A stretch of 64,000 bases of DNA from an uncultured Prevotellaceae bacterium (GCA_902776935.1 CACYRS010000004.1:1-64000); one strand, 5' to 3'. Shown: positions 44,729 through 54,649, counted from the stretch's first letter. Numbers and translations: made by a program. The notes: generated by a model from the letters alone, not told the origin.

Positions 44729-45613
44729 ATGAAGGAACATCAACTGTTTTCAATTTTGATTCCATCGTGGAATAATCTCGAATTCCTTAAACTGTGTGTT
44801 TCAAGTATCCGAAAGAACTCAAAGTTCGATCACGAGATTCTGATACATGTGAATGATGGAAGTGACGGCACACTTGAATGGGTAAAGTCTGAAGGACTGA
44901 AATATACTCATTCTGCAGAAAATGTTGGTGTTTGTTTTGCTTTAAACGGGTTGCGCCCATTGGCAACGACAGATTATATCCTTTTTATGAATGATGATAT
45001 GTATGTCTGTCCGGGGTGGGATGAGGCTTTGTACGATGAGATAAACAGCATTGGGCATAAGATGTTTTTCCTCTCTTCTACATTGATTCAGCCACGTCCC
45101 TTCTTCTGTAAGAGTGTGATAGCTCCTGCCGATTACGGACAGTCGGTGGAGTCTTTCGATGAGGAGAGGCTGCTGCGTGAGTATAAGTCTCTTCAGCATT
45201 ATGACTGGAAAGGCTCTACATGGCCTCCAAATGTCGTTCATCGTGATGTCTGGGATCTCGTCGGAGGCTATTCCATTGAGTATTCTCCAGGGATGTATAG
45301 TGATCCTGATTTCTCTGCGAAGCTGTGGAAGGCTGGAGTACGCCTGTTTAAAGGTGTGGACAAGAGCCGGGTATATCATTTTGAGGCCCGTTCCACGCAT
45401 CGTATCGTTAAGAATGACGGTAGTACTCAGTTCCTCAGGAAATGGGGAATTACGTCGGGTTCATTCATTCGCGACATCCTCCAGCGTGGCGAACCATGGG
45501 ATTCCGACAAGGATATGAGTGACAGACTGAAAAAAGACCTTCTCAGAAGTAAACTGAAGAAGGCCTTGACGATATTCCGTGATGTCAGGATTAAGAACAT
45601 CTGGGAAGACTAA
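44729..45613 (+). CDS. Glycosyltransferase family 2
   Basis: 294 residues, GT-A fold. ILIPSWNNLEFLKLCVSSI and ILIHVNDGSDGT at the N-terminus; the metal-binding DxD-like site is YILFMNDDMYVCPGWD; GGYSIEYSPGMYSDPDFSAKLWKAG follows. It transfers a sugar in the cytoplasm onto a lipid-linked or LPS-core acceptor. It starts 27 nt after the GT87 fusion gene and its last 23 nt overlap the convergent GT87 gene. Confidence 0.9.
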   Translation: MKEHQLFSILIPSWNNLEFLKLCVSSIRKNSKFDHEILIHVNDGSDGTLEWVKSEGLKYTHSAENVGVCFALNGLRPLATTDYILFMNDDMYVCPGWDEALYDEINSIGHKMFFLSSTLIQPRPFFCKSVIAPADYGQSVESFDEERLLREYKSLQHYDWKGSTWPPNVVHRDVWDLVGGYSIEYSPGMYSDPDFSAKLWKAGVRLFKGVDKSRVYHFEARSTHRIVKNDGSTQFLRKWGITSGSFIRDILQRGEPWDSDKDMSDRLKKDLLRSKLKKALTIFRDVRIKNIWED

Positions 45614-46778
45614 CCTTATAATCCTTAGTGTACATTTCGTAACATAGCTTTAGCCATATCAGGGTTACAGGCAATGCTTTCAGGGCATAGGGCTGTACCC
45701 ACTCTTTGCGGAGATAGGCAGGGAACAGGTCGCTTGGAGAGAGACTTGATAGTACGAATGCGAATATCAGTAAGGCAACGTCCCAATTCGTTCTCTTCCA
45801 AGGAGCAGCTGTATACCAGATGACAATACCGACAAACGGTGTGATATATCCGTTTGACTCACTTCCTGTGGAGAATAACACTAAAAACATCATCACAGAT
45901 GCCAACAAGGTCTGCCTGAAAGCAACATTCTTGTATTGTGAAAACCGCAGGTAGGGAATGGCAAATAACAGTGTGCCGGGAATAAGCAGCCATAAGTCGC
46001 TATATGTCATTAATCCGGATATCTTTCTTACCATACCAAGCAGGGAGATGTTTTGATGAAGGGAATTAAGATTCTCACCATTCTTCTCTACCAGGCAATA
46101 GAACCACTCCTGATACTGGCTTACAATATATTCCGGACTGCTGATAAGCATCGGTAGTGCGAAAAGAACAATGCTCCATATAACGAGAGAAACCATAAAG
46201 CGACATTTGTGTTTCGAAAAGAAGAAGAATGCCAGTCCCAATATTCCATAGAGCTTTACCAGTGTGCCAAGAACAATGAAGAATGCCGCTTCCGTATCCC
46301 TTTCCTTTTCTATTAGGAAGAAGGCTAATACTATAATGGCTGCTATTGCTATATTAAATTGCTGCATAAACAGGGCTGTAAGCAATTCATGAGCGCAAAA
46401 CCAAAGAATAAATACCTGCTGATACTTGGTTAAGTCGGATTTCCGGATGGCAATATATAGGAATAATGAAAGGGCAACACACCATAATATCATTCCTAAC
46501 CAGTCGGGAACAACAGCAAAAGGTGCTATAACCAAAGAGAACAATGGTCCATAATGGTTAACGTCATGATATTCCTGAGGGTATTCGATAAACAATGAAG
46601 TCTGGTTCCAGACATGCCAGAAGACCCCTTTGAATATCATGAAATTATTGTGGCTATGCATCTTTGATAATGCAGAAACAATTCCCAATATCAGCCATAA
46701 ACCTAACAGAGTGCGATAGTCGCTAAAAAATGGTTTCTTTATAAGAGCAGAACTTTTTTCCAATAAACTATTACCCAT
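45591..46778 (-). CDS. GT87-like membrane glycosyltransferase
   Basis: 395 residues from the ATG at 46778; the longer frame runs across the promoter. About ten membrane helices. The first extracytoplasmic loop has FIEYPQEYHDVNHYGPLFSL, the layout of GT87/DUF2029 polyprenyl-phosphate-sugar dependent transferases. It acts on the periplasmic face. It is a second GT87-type protein in this locus, transcribed alone and overlapping the GT2 gene tail-to-tail. Confidence 0.82.
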   Translation of the reverse strand: MGNSLLEKSSALIKKPFFSDYRTLLGLWLILGIVSALSKMHSHNNFMIFKGVFWHVWNQTSLFIEYPQEYHDVNHYGPLFSLVIAPFAVVPDWLGMILWCVALSLFLYIAIRKSDLTKYQQVFILWFCAHELLTALFMQQFNIAIAAIIVLAFFLIEKERDTEAAFFIVLGTLVKLYGILGLAFFFFSKHKCRFMVSLVIWSIVLFALPMLISSPEYIVSQYQEWFYCLVEKNGENLNSLHQNISLLGMVRKISGLMTYSDLWLLIPGTLLFAIPYLRFSQYKNVAFRQTLLASVMMFLVLFSTGSESNGYITPFVGIVIWYTAAPWKRTNWDVALLIFAFVLSSLSPSDLFPAYLRKEWVQPYALKALPVTLIWLKLCYEMYTKDYKVSLPRCS

Positions 46779-46804
46779 AAATGCTTCTTTTTTATATTCT
46801 GCTG

Positions 46805-46812
46805 CAAAATTA
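46805..46812 (-). promoter_or_regulatory. -7 element for GT87 gene
   Basis: TAATTTTG on the minus strand, 26 nt before the ATG at 46778. Confidence 0.65.
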
Positions 46813-46845
46813 GGCAATTTTTTCGAGATTATCGGGTTTTTTGCT

Positions 46846-46853
46846 TAATTTTG
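46846..46853 (+). promoter_or_regulatory. -7 element abutting start of LtaS-type gene
   Basis: TAATTTTG followed by CAGC and then the ATG at 46858. Only 4 nt separate promoter element and start codon, which predicts a leaderless message. Confidence 0.6.
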
Positions 46854-46857
46854 CAGC

Positions 46858-48813
46858 ATGAAGGATTATTCTAAGTTCAAATTGCTTGCGCCGATATCTG
46901 CCACGTTGCATAATCTGCTCCTGGCTTATCTGGTGTATTTTGTTGCCCGGACAGTTTATCTGTTGGTCAACTATAGCTATTTTCAGCAATCTGCTACTTC
47001 TGGAAAACTGATTGATATCTTTTGTGGTGGTTTGGTATTTGACACTTCGGCAATCCTTGTAACCAATATTCCATATATTATACTTGTACTTTTCCCTTTC
47101 CATAAGAAAGAGAGTCATCTGTGGCAGCTTATATGCAAATGGGTGTTTGTGGTGATAAACAGCGTAGCTCTGGCAATGAATCTATGCGACTCTGTATATT
47201 TCAAATACACCATGCGACGCACAACGATAACCGTATTCAACGAATTCTCCAATGAAGGCAATCTGGCAAGCATATTCCTTACCGAAGCATGGAATCATCT
47301 CTACCTTATAATATTATTCGTATTGGTAGTATGGGCTCTGTGGAAGCTATACAGGTCAACAGGCTTGTCGGCAAAAGACCTTGTCTGGTGGAAATATGAT
47401 ATTGCTGCCCTGCTATCGCTTGCAGCATTCGCTCCCTTCGTCGTGGCAGGCATAAGAGGAGGCTTCACAACGGCTGTACGCCCCATCACGGTATCTAATG
47501 CCAATCAGTATGTAAGCCGACCTGTTGAAGCTGCATTGGTTCTAAACACCCCGTTTGCCTTCTACCGTACAATAGGGAAAGATGTCTTTGTTGTGCCTGA
47601 CTATTACTCTGACCCTCAGCAGCTGGCATCTGTTTTCACCCCTGTTCATATTCCTCATGACACCATTCCGATGACGAAGAAGAATGTTGTGGTTCTTATC
47701 GTTGAAAGCTTTGGAAGGGAATATATCGGAGCATTAAACGAAACGCTTGAGAATGGTAATTACAAAGGTTACACTCCACATATCGACTCATTAATCAGAA
47801 AGAGTATTACATTTTCCAGATCGTTCTGTAATGGAAGAAAAAGCATTGATGGAATGCCGAGTATCCTTTCGGGCATACCGATGTTTGTAGAGCCGTTCTT
47901 CCTTACTCCGGCCTCTATGAATCACGTCAGCGGTATAGCATCACTCTTGGCTGCCGAGGGATATCAGACCTCTTTCTTCCATGGAGCCCAGCGCGGCTCT
48001 ATGGGGTTTATGGCATTTGCAAAAAGCACCGGATTCCAGGAGTATTACGGCAGGGAGGACTTTAATGAGGACAAGAGATTCAACGGTGATGAGGACTTTG
48101 ATGGTATGTGGGCCATCTGGGACGAGCCTTTCCTTCAGTATTATGCAGCCAGGATGTCTGAGATGAAGGAGCCGTTTATGACAGCCGTGTTTACCGCATC
48201 GAGCCATCACCCCTATGCTGTTCCTGAGAAATACAGAGAGGTATATCCCGAAGAAGGCATAGCCATGCACAAATGTATCAGATATACAGATATGGCTCTG
48301 GGAAAGTTCTTTCAGACTGCGAGCCGGCAGCCCTGGTTCAATAATACCATCTTTGTGCTGACAAGTGATCATACCAATATGAGCGACCATCCCGAATACC
48401 AGACAGACCTGGGGGGATTCTGTTCACCGATAATAATATATGACCCCAGCGCTGCAGAGACGCCTCGCATGGAAGACAAGATAGCGCAGCAGATAGACAT
48501 CCTGCCCACCATTATGGGTTTGCTGCATTATCCTAAGCCGTACTTTGCCTTTGGTATAGACGTTCTCAATACACCAGCTGATAAGACATGGGCAGTAAAC
48601 TATCTGAATGGCATCTATCAATATGTCAAGCATGGACATGTATTACAGTTCGACGGGCTGCAGACCAAAGCAGTATATAGCCTTACCGATTCCCTGATGA
48701 AGAATAATCTTAAAGGAACGATTCCTCAGCAGCAGGAAATGGAGCGCGAGCTAAAGGCAATAATTCAGCAGTATATGGAGCGTATGACACAAGACAGGCT
48801 GTTGCCTGACTGA
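46858..48813 (+). CDS. LtaS/OpgB-type membrane sulfatase-fold transferase
   Basis: 651 residues: five N-terminal membrane helices, then a large periplasmic alkaline-phosphatase-superfamily domain. Metal/nucleophile motifs: VVVLIVESFGREYIG (metal Glu), FCNGRKSIDGMPSILSG (nucleophile region), FTASSHHPYAVP and LTSDHTNMSDHPE. Relatives transfer phosphoglycerol or phosphoethanolamine from a phospholipid to glycans. The donor is not readable from sequence; proximity to the HisC-like/cytidylyltransferase pair and to an MsbA-like exporter supports LPS or capsule decoration. The nearest alternative start is about 100 residues in, after several helices, so the ATG at 46858 is secure. Confidence 0.88.
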   Translation: MKDYSKFKLLAPISATLHNLLLAYLVYFVARTVYLLVNYSYFQQSATSGKLIDIFCGGLVFDTSAILVTNIPYIILVLFPFHKKESHLWQLICKWVFVVINSVALAMNLCDSVYFKYTMRRTTITVFNEFSNEGNLASIFLTEAWNHLYLIILFVLVVWALWKLYRSTGLSAKDLVWWKYDIAALLSLAAFAPFVVAGIRGGFTTAVRPITVSNANQYVSRPVEAALVLNTPFAFYRTIGKDVFVVPDYYSDPQQLASVFTPVHIPHDTIPMTKKNVVVLIVESFGREYIGALNETLENGNYKGYTPHIDSLIRKSITFSRSFCNGRKSIDGMPSILSGIPMFVEPFFLTPASMNHVSGIASLLAAEGYQTSFFHGAQRGSMGFMAFAKSTGFQEYYGREDFNEDKRFNGDEDFDGMWAIWDEPFLQYYAARMSEMKEPFMTAVFTASSHHPYAVPEKYREVYPEEGIAMHKCIRYTDMALGKFFQTASRQPWFNNTIFVLTSDHTNMSDHPEYQTDLGGFCSPIIIYDPSAAETPRMEDKIAQQIDILPTIMGLLHYPKPYFAFGIDVLNTPADKTWAVNYLNGIYQYVKHGHVLQFDGLQTKAVYSLTDSLMKNNLKGTIPQQQEMERELKAIIQQYMERMTQDRLLPD

Positions 48814-48859
48814 TGTCCAGATCCGTTTTCATCCGATAATAATATTTAAGCATAGAAAG

Positions 48860-49795
48860 ATGAATATAGTAATAGTTCACGACGTAGTTTTACCCGTAGT
48901 AAAGTATGGTGGCACGGAGCGCGTTATCTGGGCTCTTGGCAAACAACTGGTCCGTATGGGGCACAATATAACCTTCCTCGCCCGCAAAGGCTCCTCGTGT
49001 CCTTTTGCAAGAGTTCTTGAGATTGATCCTACAAGAAGTATAGGAAGCCAGATTCCGGAGGATACGGATATCGTCCATTTCTCTAATCAGGCCGATCACC
49101 GTGATCTTACTAAGCCCTATGTGGTTACTATAAACGGTAATGTTGATAATGGTGACATCGACACAAATGCCGTATTCGTGTCAGGCAACCATGCTGAGCG
49201 TCATGGACGCAGTTGCTTTGTGTATAACTGCCTTGACTGGGATGACTACGGAGTACCCGACTTGAACCAGGAACGCAGGCATTATCATTTCCTTGGCAAA
49301 GCTGCCTGGCGTGTGAAGAATGTACGGGGAGCCATAAGGATAACCAAGAAGGTTGAGGGAGCCGAACTGGATGTGCTTGGAGGTTACCGTCTTAACTTCA
49401 AGATGGGATTCCGTCTTACGTTAAGTCCCAGAATCCATTTCCATGGTATGGTCGACAATCAGGGGAAACAGCGCGTTATCCAACAGTCGCAAGGCCTGAT
49501 TTTCCCTGTAGCCTGGCACGAACCGTTCGGACTGTGCCTCATTGAGTCTCTTTATTACGGAGCACCAGTATTTGCAACCCCGATGGGTGCAATACCGGAA
49601 ATCGTCACACCAGAGTTTGGCTTCCTCAGCAGCGATGAGCAGGAGATAGCGGATTATCTCAACTCTCATCCCTATTACTCCCCACAACTCTGTCACCAGT
49701 ATGTTGCCGATAAGTTCAACGTCAGGGTGATGGCAGAGGATTACCTCAGGGTTTTCGAGAGGGTGCTCAATGGTGAGTCGCTTACTATGTGTTAG
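48860..49795 (+). CDS. Glycosyltransferase family 4
   Basis: 311 residues, GT-B fold. The N-terminus has VVKYGGTERVIWALGKQL; the donor-binding part has FHGMVDNQGKQRVI, LIFPVAWHEPFGLCLIESLYYG (EX7E type signature) and GAIPEIV. It is shorter than many GT4 enzymes but complete. It is probably in one unit with the LtaS-type gene 46 nt upstream. The end overlaps the convergent GT90 gene by 11 nt. Confidence 0.9.
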   Translation: MNIVIVHDVVLPVVKYGGTERVIWALGKQLVRMGHNITFLARKGSSCPFARVLEIDPTRSIGSQIPEDTDIVHFSNQADHRDLTKPYVVTINGNVDNGDIDTNAVFVSGNHAERHGRSCFVYNCLDWDDYGVPDLNQERRHYHFLGKAAWRVKNVRGAIRITKKVEGAELDVLGGYRLNFKMGFRLTLSPRIHFHGMVDNQGKQRVIQQSQGLIFPVAWHEPFGLCLIESLYYGAPVFATPMGAIPEIVTPEFGFLSSDEQEIADYLNSHPYYSPQLCHQYVADKFNVRVMAEDYLRVFERVLNGESLTMC

Positions 49796-50771
49796 TGATA
49801 TCGAAATACTTCTTTAGTACGAGGAGAGAGATAAGCCGTTCACGTCTTTTGTCAAAGAACTGCTCTACGTATTCATGTGCATGCCGGATGATTGCTTCTG
49901 CCTCCTCGGGGTGCTCGATGTAATAGTTCATCCGCTCTTCAAGGTCAGAGAAGTCATCCTTTACCTCGATATAATGGTAGTTGGGAATCAGTCTGCCTTC
50001 CATAAACCATGTCTCGCAAGTGTGCTTTGGGGTAACGGCTATTGAGTTCGACGACATCACCCATTTAAGGTTCGAGGCCACGTCATTACCTTCAAGAGAC
50101 ATGATGAACTTATAGTCAAAATGCTCGTTGATGGTAAACTTCTCCTTCTTCCATTCGGGGTGCTCGGGAATAAGGTTTGTTGTAGCAGCATCCACCATGG
50201 GGTGTCCCAGCCAGCGTTTAAAGAATATATCGCGATTGGGCTTCAGCGGACCCAGGTCACCTCTGAAGATAGCGACATTCTTCTTCTCTCTCCAGGGCTT
50301 GGGGTCGTTGACGAAGAGGAAATGCCTTATCTTCTCCAGTTTCAAGACTACTGAGTTCTCATTATTGTCCCCCAGAGGACGGCTTTTAATAATTGTAGGC
50401 ACCTCTGGTACATATGTTATGTCGCCCGAAAGAAGAATCCATCGGTTATGAGGATTAAAGTAATTAGCCACCTGCTTAGCATCAAAGTAATACACCTTCT
50501 GACCGGTCATGGGCTGATGCTGTATCTCTACAGCCTGCTTATTCCATGATTCCCTGTCGTATGATGTATCCTTTGTCAGTTTGCAGTAATAATTTACTCT
50601 ATCCAGGATATATTCCTTATCAGGACGCTTGTCAAGCTCGGCGAGAAGACTCTTTAGCCTCATGCGGAACAATATCTTGGGAGTATTTTGTCTCAAATAC
50701 CCCTTGACGAAGTATTTCAGATTACTGTTCTTTCCGTTGTGCAGGAGATAATAAATCTTTCTTTTGTTCAT
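49785..50771 (-). CDS. Glycosyltransferase family 90 (CAP10/LpsA type)
   Basis: 328 residues from the ATG at 50771 (a TTG two codons upstream is less likely). The GT90 signature is seen in AIFRGDLGP, HFDYKFIMSLEGNDVASNLKW and VMSSNSIAVTP, ending in a helical C-terminus with EEAEAIIRHAHEYVEQFF. Bacterial members add xylose, galactose or heptose to LPS. Third gene of the minus-strand operon MsbA-like, LtaS-type, GT90; it starts 21 nt after the LtaS-type stop. Confidence 0.9.
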   Translation of the reverse strand: MNKRKIYYLLHNGKNSNLKYFVKGYLRQNTPKILFRMRLKSLLAELDKRPDKEYILDRVNYYCKLTKDTSYDRESWNKQAVEIQHQPMTGQKVYYFDAKQVANYFNPHNRWILLSGDITYVPEVPTIIKSRPLGDNNENSVVLKLEKIRHFLFVNDPKPWREKKNVAIFRGDLGPLKPNRDIFFKRWLGHPMVDAATTNLIPEHPEWKKEKFTINEHFDYKFIMSLEGNDVASNLKWVMSSNSIAVTPKHTCETWFMEGRLIPNYHYIEVKDDFSDLEERMNYYIEHPEEAEAIIRHAHEYVEQFFDKRRERLISLLVLKKYFDITNT

Positions 50772-50792
50772 ATCCAAATTAAAATATTCTTT

Positions 50793-52604
50793 TTATCGTT
50801 TGCTAAGATCTTTTGAGGCAGCCTGAAGGATTGCCTTGCCGATGTTTATGTCACCATTGCCCTTTATCTTCTTCTGGCTGTTAAGGTCGAAGAATGTAAA
50901 TCCTGTGCTGTCAACAGTTGAGAAGCCCTCAGTGACGGTGTTTATGGCAAGGGGATAGCGGTAACTCTTGCTTAGCACATCACGACTGAAGGTATATGCG
51001 TCGTGTTTTATCCTCAACTGAGCCAGAAGGGTGGCCGGGAGGTCTGTCTGGTTGCAGATAGTCTCTATACGGCGTGGTGCCTTGACTGCTCCGCCTATCC
51101 ATATCATTGGGATATGGTTCTTGAGAGGCGTCAGATCATCGATGTCCTTATAGAGCATCCCATGGTCGGGAAGGAGGATTACAAGCGAATTCTGCCATTG
51201 TGGCGACTTCTTAAGCTTTGAGATATAGTTGCCGATGCATTGGTCGAGGTAGTAGAAGGAGTTGTATACTTCGTCGTCGAGATGCTTTAATGGCACATCC
51301 CAGGGCTCGTGGCTGCTGAGTGTGGAATAGCCGATGAGATATGGAGCCTGGAGAGAGGTTGTCATCTCGTATAGGGTCTCGAAGGTGATGTCATCGCGAA
51401 CTCCCCATTTTGCCGAACTCTGAGCTGCTGCGTCGTAGTCGGCCTTCCATTTCAGGTTCTCAAAACCTCCTGCCACGAGATATCCGCGCATCTTGGTGAA
51501 GTTGATGTCACCACCATAGAGATAATGGGTGCTGTAGCCCCGTTCTTCTCGCAGGCTATTGGCAATACAAGGCAGGGTGCGGACTTTGGCAGGAATCTTC
51601 ATCACGGATATTGTGGGGAAGGAGGGATAGCCGCTGTAGGTGCATACCGTGCCTCTGTCGGTGCGCCATGAGTTGGCATAGCAATTGGTGAAATAGATTC
51701 CTTCCTGAGCCAGTCGGTTGAGATTCGGGGTGATATCGTTTCTGCCACTTATCTCGGTAAACTGTCCTCCGCAACTCTCCATAAGGATTATGATGATGTT
51801 AGGAGTCTGGGTGTTCAATAAGGAGTCGGTATCAATACTCTCTGTGTTGTAGATTGTGCTTATGATACGCTGACACTCGGCTTCTGGCATGAAGTCGTAT
51901 GTGACATTGTCACTTGCCGTACTTTCCATTGATGCCATGAAACTGAACACGGGATTTACGGCAGAGTGGTTGAGATACTGGTTCAGCGAGAAGTAAACCT
52001 GTCCGATGTTTGTCGTCGACTCATCCAGACCTCCTCGAATGCCTATTATCATTAAAGGTATGGAGATGATATAGAGGACTGTTTCCAGAAGCTTGGGGAT
52101 AAGCTTTTTGGCAGGTTTCCCAATAGGGAAGAAGCGGACTGTGATCAGATATCCCCCCAAAATAAGGGTGGTAGCAATCAGTAATGCAATCACTCGCCAG
52201 ATGATATATGCCGTCGTAACGCTTGCTGCTGCTTCGTTGGGTGTCTCAAGATATCCAAGACACGAGGCGTCTAACTTGAATCCCCAGAAGGGGTAAAGGC
52301 TCGAGTCTGCCACAAAGGCCAAGGCAAAGGCGATGGATATCAGAAGGAAATAGCCCCGAAGCACGTGCAACTGCCATCTCCCTGAGATCCACACGCTGAC
52401 GATTGTTAACAGGAATGGCAGGATTAGGAAATAGATAGCGGTAGAGAGGTCGAGGCTTATGCCATGGGTTATGACCTGCCAGACATCGGATGTCACAAAG
52501 TGTCCTGACCCCGATGTGACAAGCATAAAGACTATCTTGGCGATGACGAATACCAGCACCGTCCACAGATAGACCTTTGACAAAAAGACTAACCTCTTAC
52601 TCAT
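50793..52604 (-). CDS. LtaS-type membrane sulfatase-fold transferase
   Basis: 603 residues with five N-terminal helices and a periplasmic alkaline-phosphatase-fold domain: NIIIILMESCGGQFTE (metal site), SWRTDRGTVCTYSGYPSFP (Thr nucleophile region), YSTLSSHEPWDVP, and VILLPDHGMLY. Like its cousin at 46858 it is expected to move phosphoglycerol or phosphoethanolamine onto a glycan, or to act as a phosphoglycerol hydrolase. The start overlaps the ABC transporter stop by 1 nt (TAATG). Confidence 0.88.
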   Translation of the reverse strand: MSKRLVFLSKVYLWTVLVFVIAKIVFMLVTSGSGHFVTSDVWQVITHGISLDLSTAIYFLILPFLLTIVSVWISGRWQLHVLRGYFLLISIAFALAFVADSSLYPFWGFKLDASCLGYLETPNEAAASVTTAYIIWRVIALLIATTLILGGYLITVRFFPIGKPAKKLIPKLLETVLYIISIPLMIIGIRGGLDESTTNIGQVYFSLNQYLNHSAVNPVFSFMASMESTASDNVTYDFMPEAECQRIISTIYNTESIDTDSLLNTQTPNIIIILMESCGGQFTEISGRNDITPNLNRLAQEGIYFTNCYANSWRTDRGTVCTYSGYPSFPTISVMKIPAKVRTLPCIANSLREERGYSTHYLYGGDINFTKMRGYLVAGGFENLKWKADYDAAAQSSAKWGVRDDITFETLYEMTTSLQAPYLIGYSTLSSHEPWDVPLKHLDDEVYNSFYYLDQCIGNYISKLKKSPQWQNSLVILLPDHGMLYKDIDDLTPLKNHIPMIWIGGAVKAPRRIETICNQTDLPATLLAQLRIKHDAYTFSRDVLSKSYRYPLAINTVTEGFSTVDSTGFTFFDLNSQKKIKGNGDINIGKAILQAASKDLSKR

Positions 52605-54433
52605 TATACCTGTTGCATGTCGTGAAGCTTCTTGTAATATCCGTCGAAGGAAAGAAGATCGTCGTGAGAGCCTCGTTCTACTATACGTCCCTCATGCAGC
52701 ACACATATCTCATCAGCATTCTTGATGGTGCTCAGACGATGGGCGATGGCTACTGTCGTTCGAGTCTTCATAAGTCTTTCCAAGGCATCCTGTACCAGTC
52801 GTTCGCTCTCTGTGTCGAGGGCGGATGTAGCCTCGTCGAGGATAAGGATAGGAGGATTCTTGAGTATTGCTCTTGCGATGCTCACACGCTGACGCTGACC
52901 ACCACTTAGTCGTCCTCCGCGATCACCTATGTTTGTATCGAAATTTGCCTCCGATGCCATGATGAAGTCGTAGGCATTGGCGATGCGTGCAGCTTCCTCG
53001 ATCTCATCCTGTGTGGCATTGTCGACACCAAAAGAGATGTTATTGCGGAAGGAGTCGTTAAAGAGGATTGCCTCCTGATTGACATTGCCGATAAGCTTCC
53101 GGAGGTCATGAACGCCAAGGTCCTTTACGTTAATGCCGTCGATGAGCACCTCGCCCTCCTGAACATCATAATAGCGGGGAATAAGGTCTACGAGAGTCGA
53201 CTTTCCACTTCCGCTCTGGCCTACGAGGGCAATAGTCTTTCCCTTGGGGATGGTGAGGTTGATATCCTTCAGCACCCACTGGTCGGCATACTTAAAGCTT
53301 ACATTACGGAACTCTATCTGATGATCGAAGTGGTTAAGACGCTTGGGGATAGCAGGATCCTTGATTGTATTCTCTGCCTTAAGGATCTTGTCGATACGCT
53401 CCATAGATGCAAGTCCCTTAGGTATGTTGTAGCTGGCACGTGAGAATTCCTTCAAGGGGTGGATGATGGAATACAGGATTACCATGTAGTAGATGAATAT
53501 AGGTCCTGTAAAGGCTTCGTATTTCAACACGAGGACACCGCCAAACCACAGGACAATGACAACCAACAGAGTTCCGAGGAACTCGCTGACAGGATGTCCT
53601 AACTGTATGCGCAGATGCACACGGGTCAGTTGGTTGCGGTATTCTGTATTTACCTTCGAGAACTTATCGTTCATCTTCTTTTCTGCGCAAAAAGCCTTGA
53701 TGATGCGTAGTCCGCCGAGTGTCTCTTCCATGACACTCATCGTATCACTCCACAGATTCTGGGCCTTAATACTCTTCTGCTTCAGGCTCTTACCCACAAG
53801 ACCCATCAGCCAGATTATCAGTGGGACGAGTAAGATGGTAAATAGCGTCAGTTGCCATGATATGGCTATCAGGGTAACAAAATAGCAGATGATAAGAATA
53901 GGGTCTTTCATCAGAAGGTCGAGCGATGACATCACAGATGTCTCAACTTCCTGAACGTCACCACTCATCCTGGCGATAATGTCGCCTTTGCGCTCCTCGG
54001 AGAAGAAACCCAGTGGCAGAGCGGTAACCTTCTTATACATCAGGTCGCGGATATCTCTCACTACTCCTGTACGTATTGGAGTCAAAAGGGCTCCGCCAAG
54101 ATAGTAGGCGGCTGTCTTTAGGAGGGTCATGCCTACCAGAAACATACCGATGACAAACAGGGCTGTGGTGGCTCCCGTCTGTTCGATGAGCTGATTAACA
54201 TAGTAGTTCATGTTGTTCATCAGCACTTCCTGCACCTTACCCCAGTCCCAAGCCATCAGGGCAGTGGCTTTCTCTGCATCATCGGTCTTGAAGAGAATCT
54301 GAAGAATGGGGATGATGGCAGCAAACGAGAAGATATTCAGTATCGCTGAAAGGATGTTTGCGATAACCGACATGACGATAAACTTCCTGTATGGCGGGAG
54401 AAATCGCCTGAGTACTTGCATAAACTCTTTCAT
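52604..54433 (-). CDS. MsbA-like ABC exporter (fused permease-ATPase)
   Basis: 609 residues from the ATG at 54433; the frame further upstream crosses the promoter. The six-helix transmembrane domain (~20-330) is followed by an ATPase with Walker A VGQSGSGKSTLVDL, signature RLSGGQRQRVSIARA, Walker B ILILDEATSALD and H-loop IAHRLST. This half-transporter layout matches lipid A or polysaccharide-lipid flippases. As first gene of an operon with LtaS-type and GT90 genes, it probably flips an LPS precursor. Its promoter block is duplicated in front of miaB. Confidence 0.9.
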   Translation of the reverse strand: MKEFMQVLRRFLPPYRKFIVMSVIANILSAILNIFSFAAIIPILQILFKTDDAEKATALMAWDWGKVQEVLMNNMNYYVNQLIEQTGATTALFVIGMFLVGMTLLKTAAYYLGGALLTPIRTGVVRDIRDLMYKKVTALPLGFFSEERKGDIIARMSGDVQEVETSVMSSLDLLMKDPILIICYFVTLIAISWQLTLFTILLVPLIIWLMGLVGKSLKQKSIKAQNLWSDTMSVMEETLGGLRIIKAFCAEKKMNDKFSKVNTEYRNQLTRVHLRIQLGHPVSEFLGTLLVVIVLWFGGVLVLKYEAFTGPIFIYYMVILYSIIHPLKEFSRASYNIPKGLASMERIDKILKAENTIKDPAIPKRLNHFDHQIEFRNVSFKYADQWVLKDINLTIPKGKTIALVGQSGSGKSTLVDLIPRYYDVQEGEVLIDGINVKDLGVHDLRKLIGNVNQEAILFNDSFRNNISFGVDNATQDEIEEAARIANAYDFIMASEANFDTNIGDRGGRLSGGQRQRVSIARAILKNPPILILDEATSALDTESERLVQDALERLMKTRTTVAIAHRLSTIKNADEICVLHEGRIVERGSHDDLLSFDGYYKKLHDMQQV

Positions 54434-54452
54434 CTTTTGAGCTATTTTGGTG

Positions 54453-54460
54453 CAAAGGTA
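54453..54460 (-). promoter_or_regulatory. -7 element for ABC exporter operon
   Basis: TACCTTTG on the minus strand, 19 nt before the ATG at 54433. The regulatory box sits upstream of it. Confidence 0.7.
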
Positions 54461-54477
54461 GTTGTTTTTTTCGATAT

Positions 54478-54493
54478 AACCTAAAGATATCAT
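54478..54493 (+). promoter_or_regulatory. Regulatory box, site 1 (AACCTAAAGATATCAT)
   Basis: One mismatch to the copy at 59249. It starts 47 bp before the degenerate -7 position TATCATGG at 54525 and lies between the ABC exporter and lipid A tailoring operons. Confidence 0.65.
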
Positions 54494-54649
54494 ACTTTTT
54501 GTGGCAAATATCATCTTTACAGCGTATCATGGGATAAAAAAACAGCTGCCGGAATTAACTTCGCCATGCTGCGAGGGTGGGAGATGTGCCGTAATGATGC
54601 ACTTAAGTTATCCCTTTCTGTGTATTGCATAAATAAATCCCTCAAATCG

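Larger units (their letters stand above)
54431..54530. repeat. 100-bp promoter block, copy 1
   Basis: Gapless match to 59202-59301 with about nine mismatches in 100 bp by eye. It covers the minus-strand start codon, its -7 element and the regulatory box. The plus-strand -7 is degenerate here (TATCATGG at 54525-54532). Confidence 0.85.
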
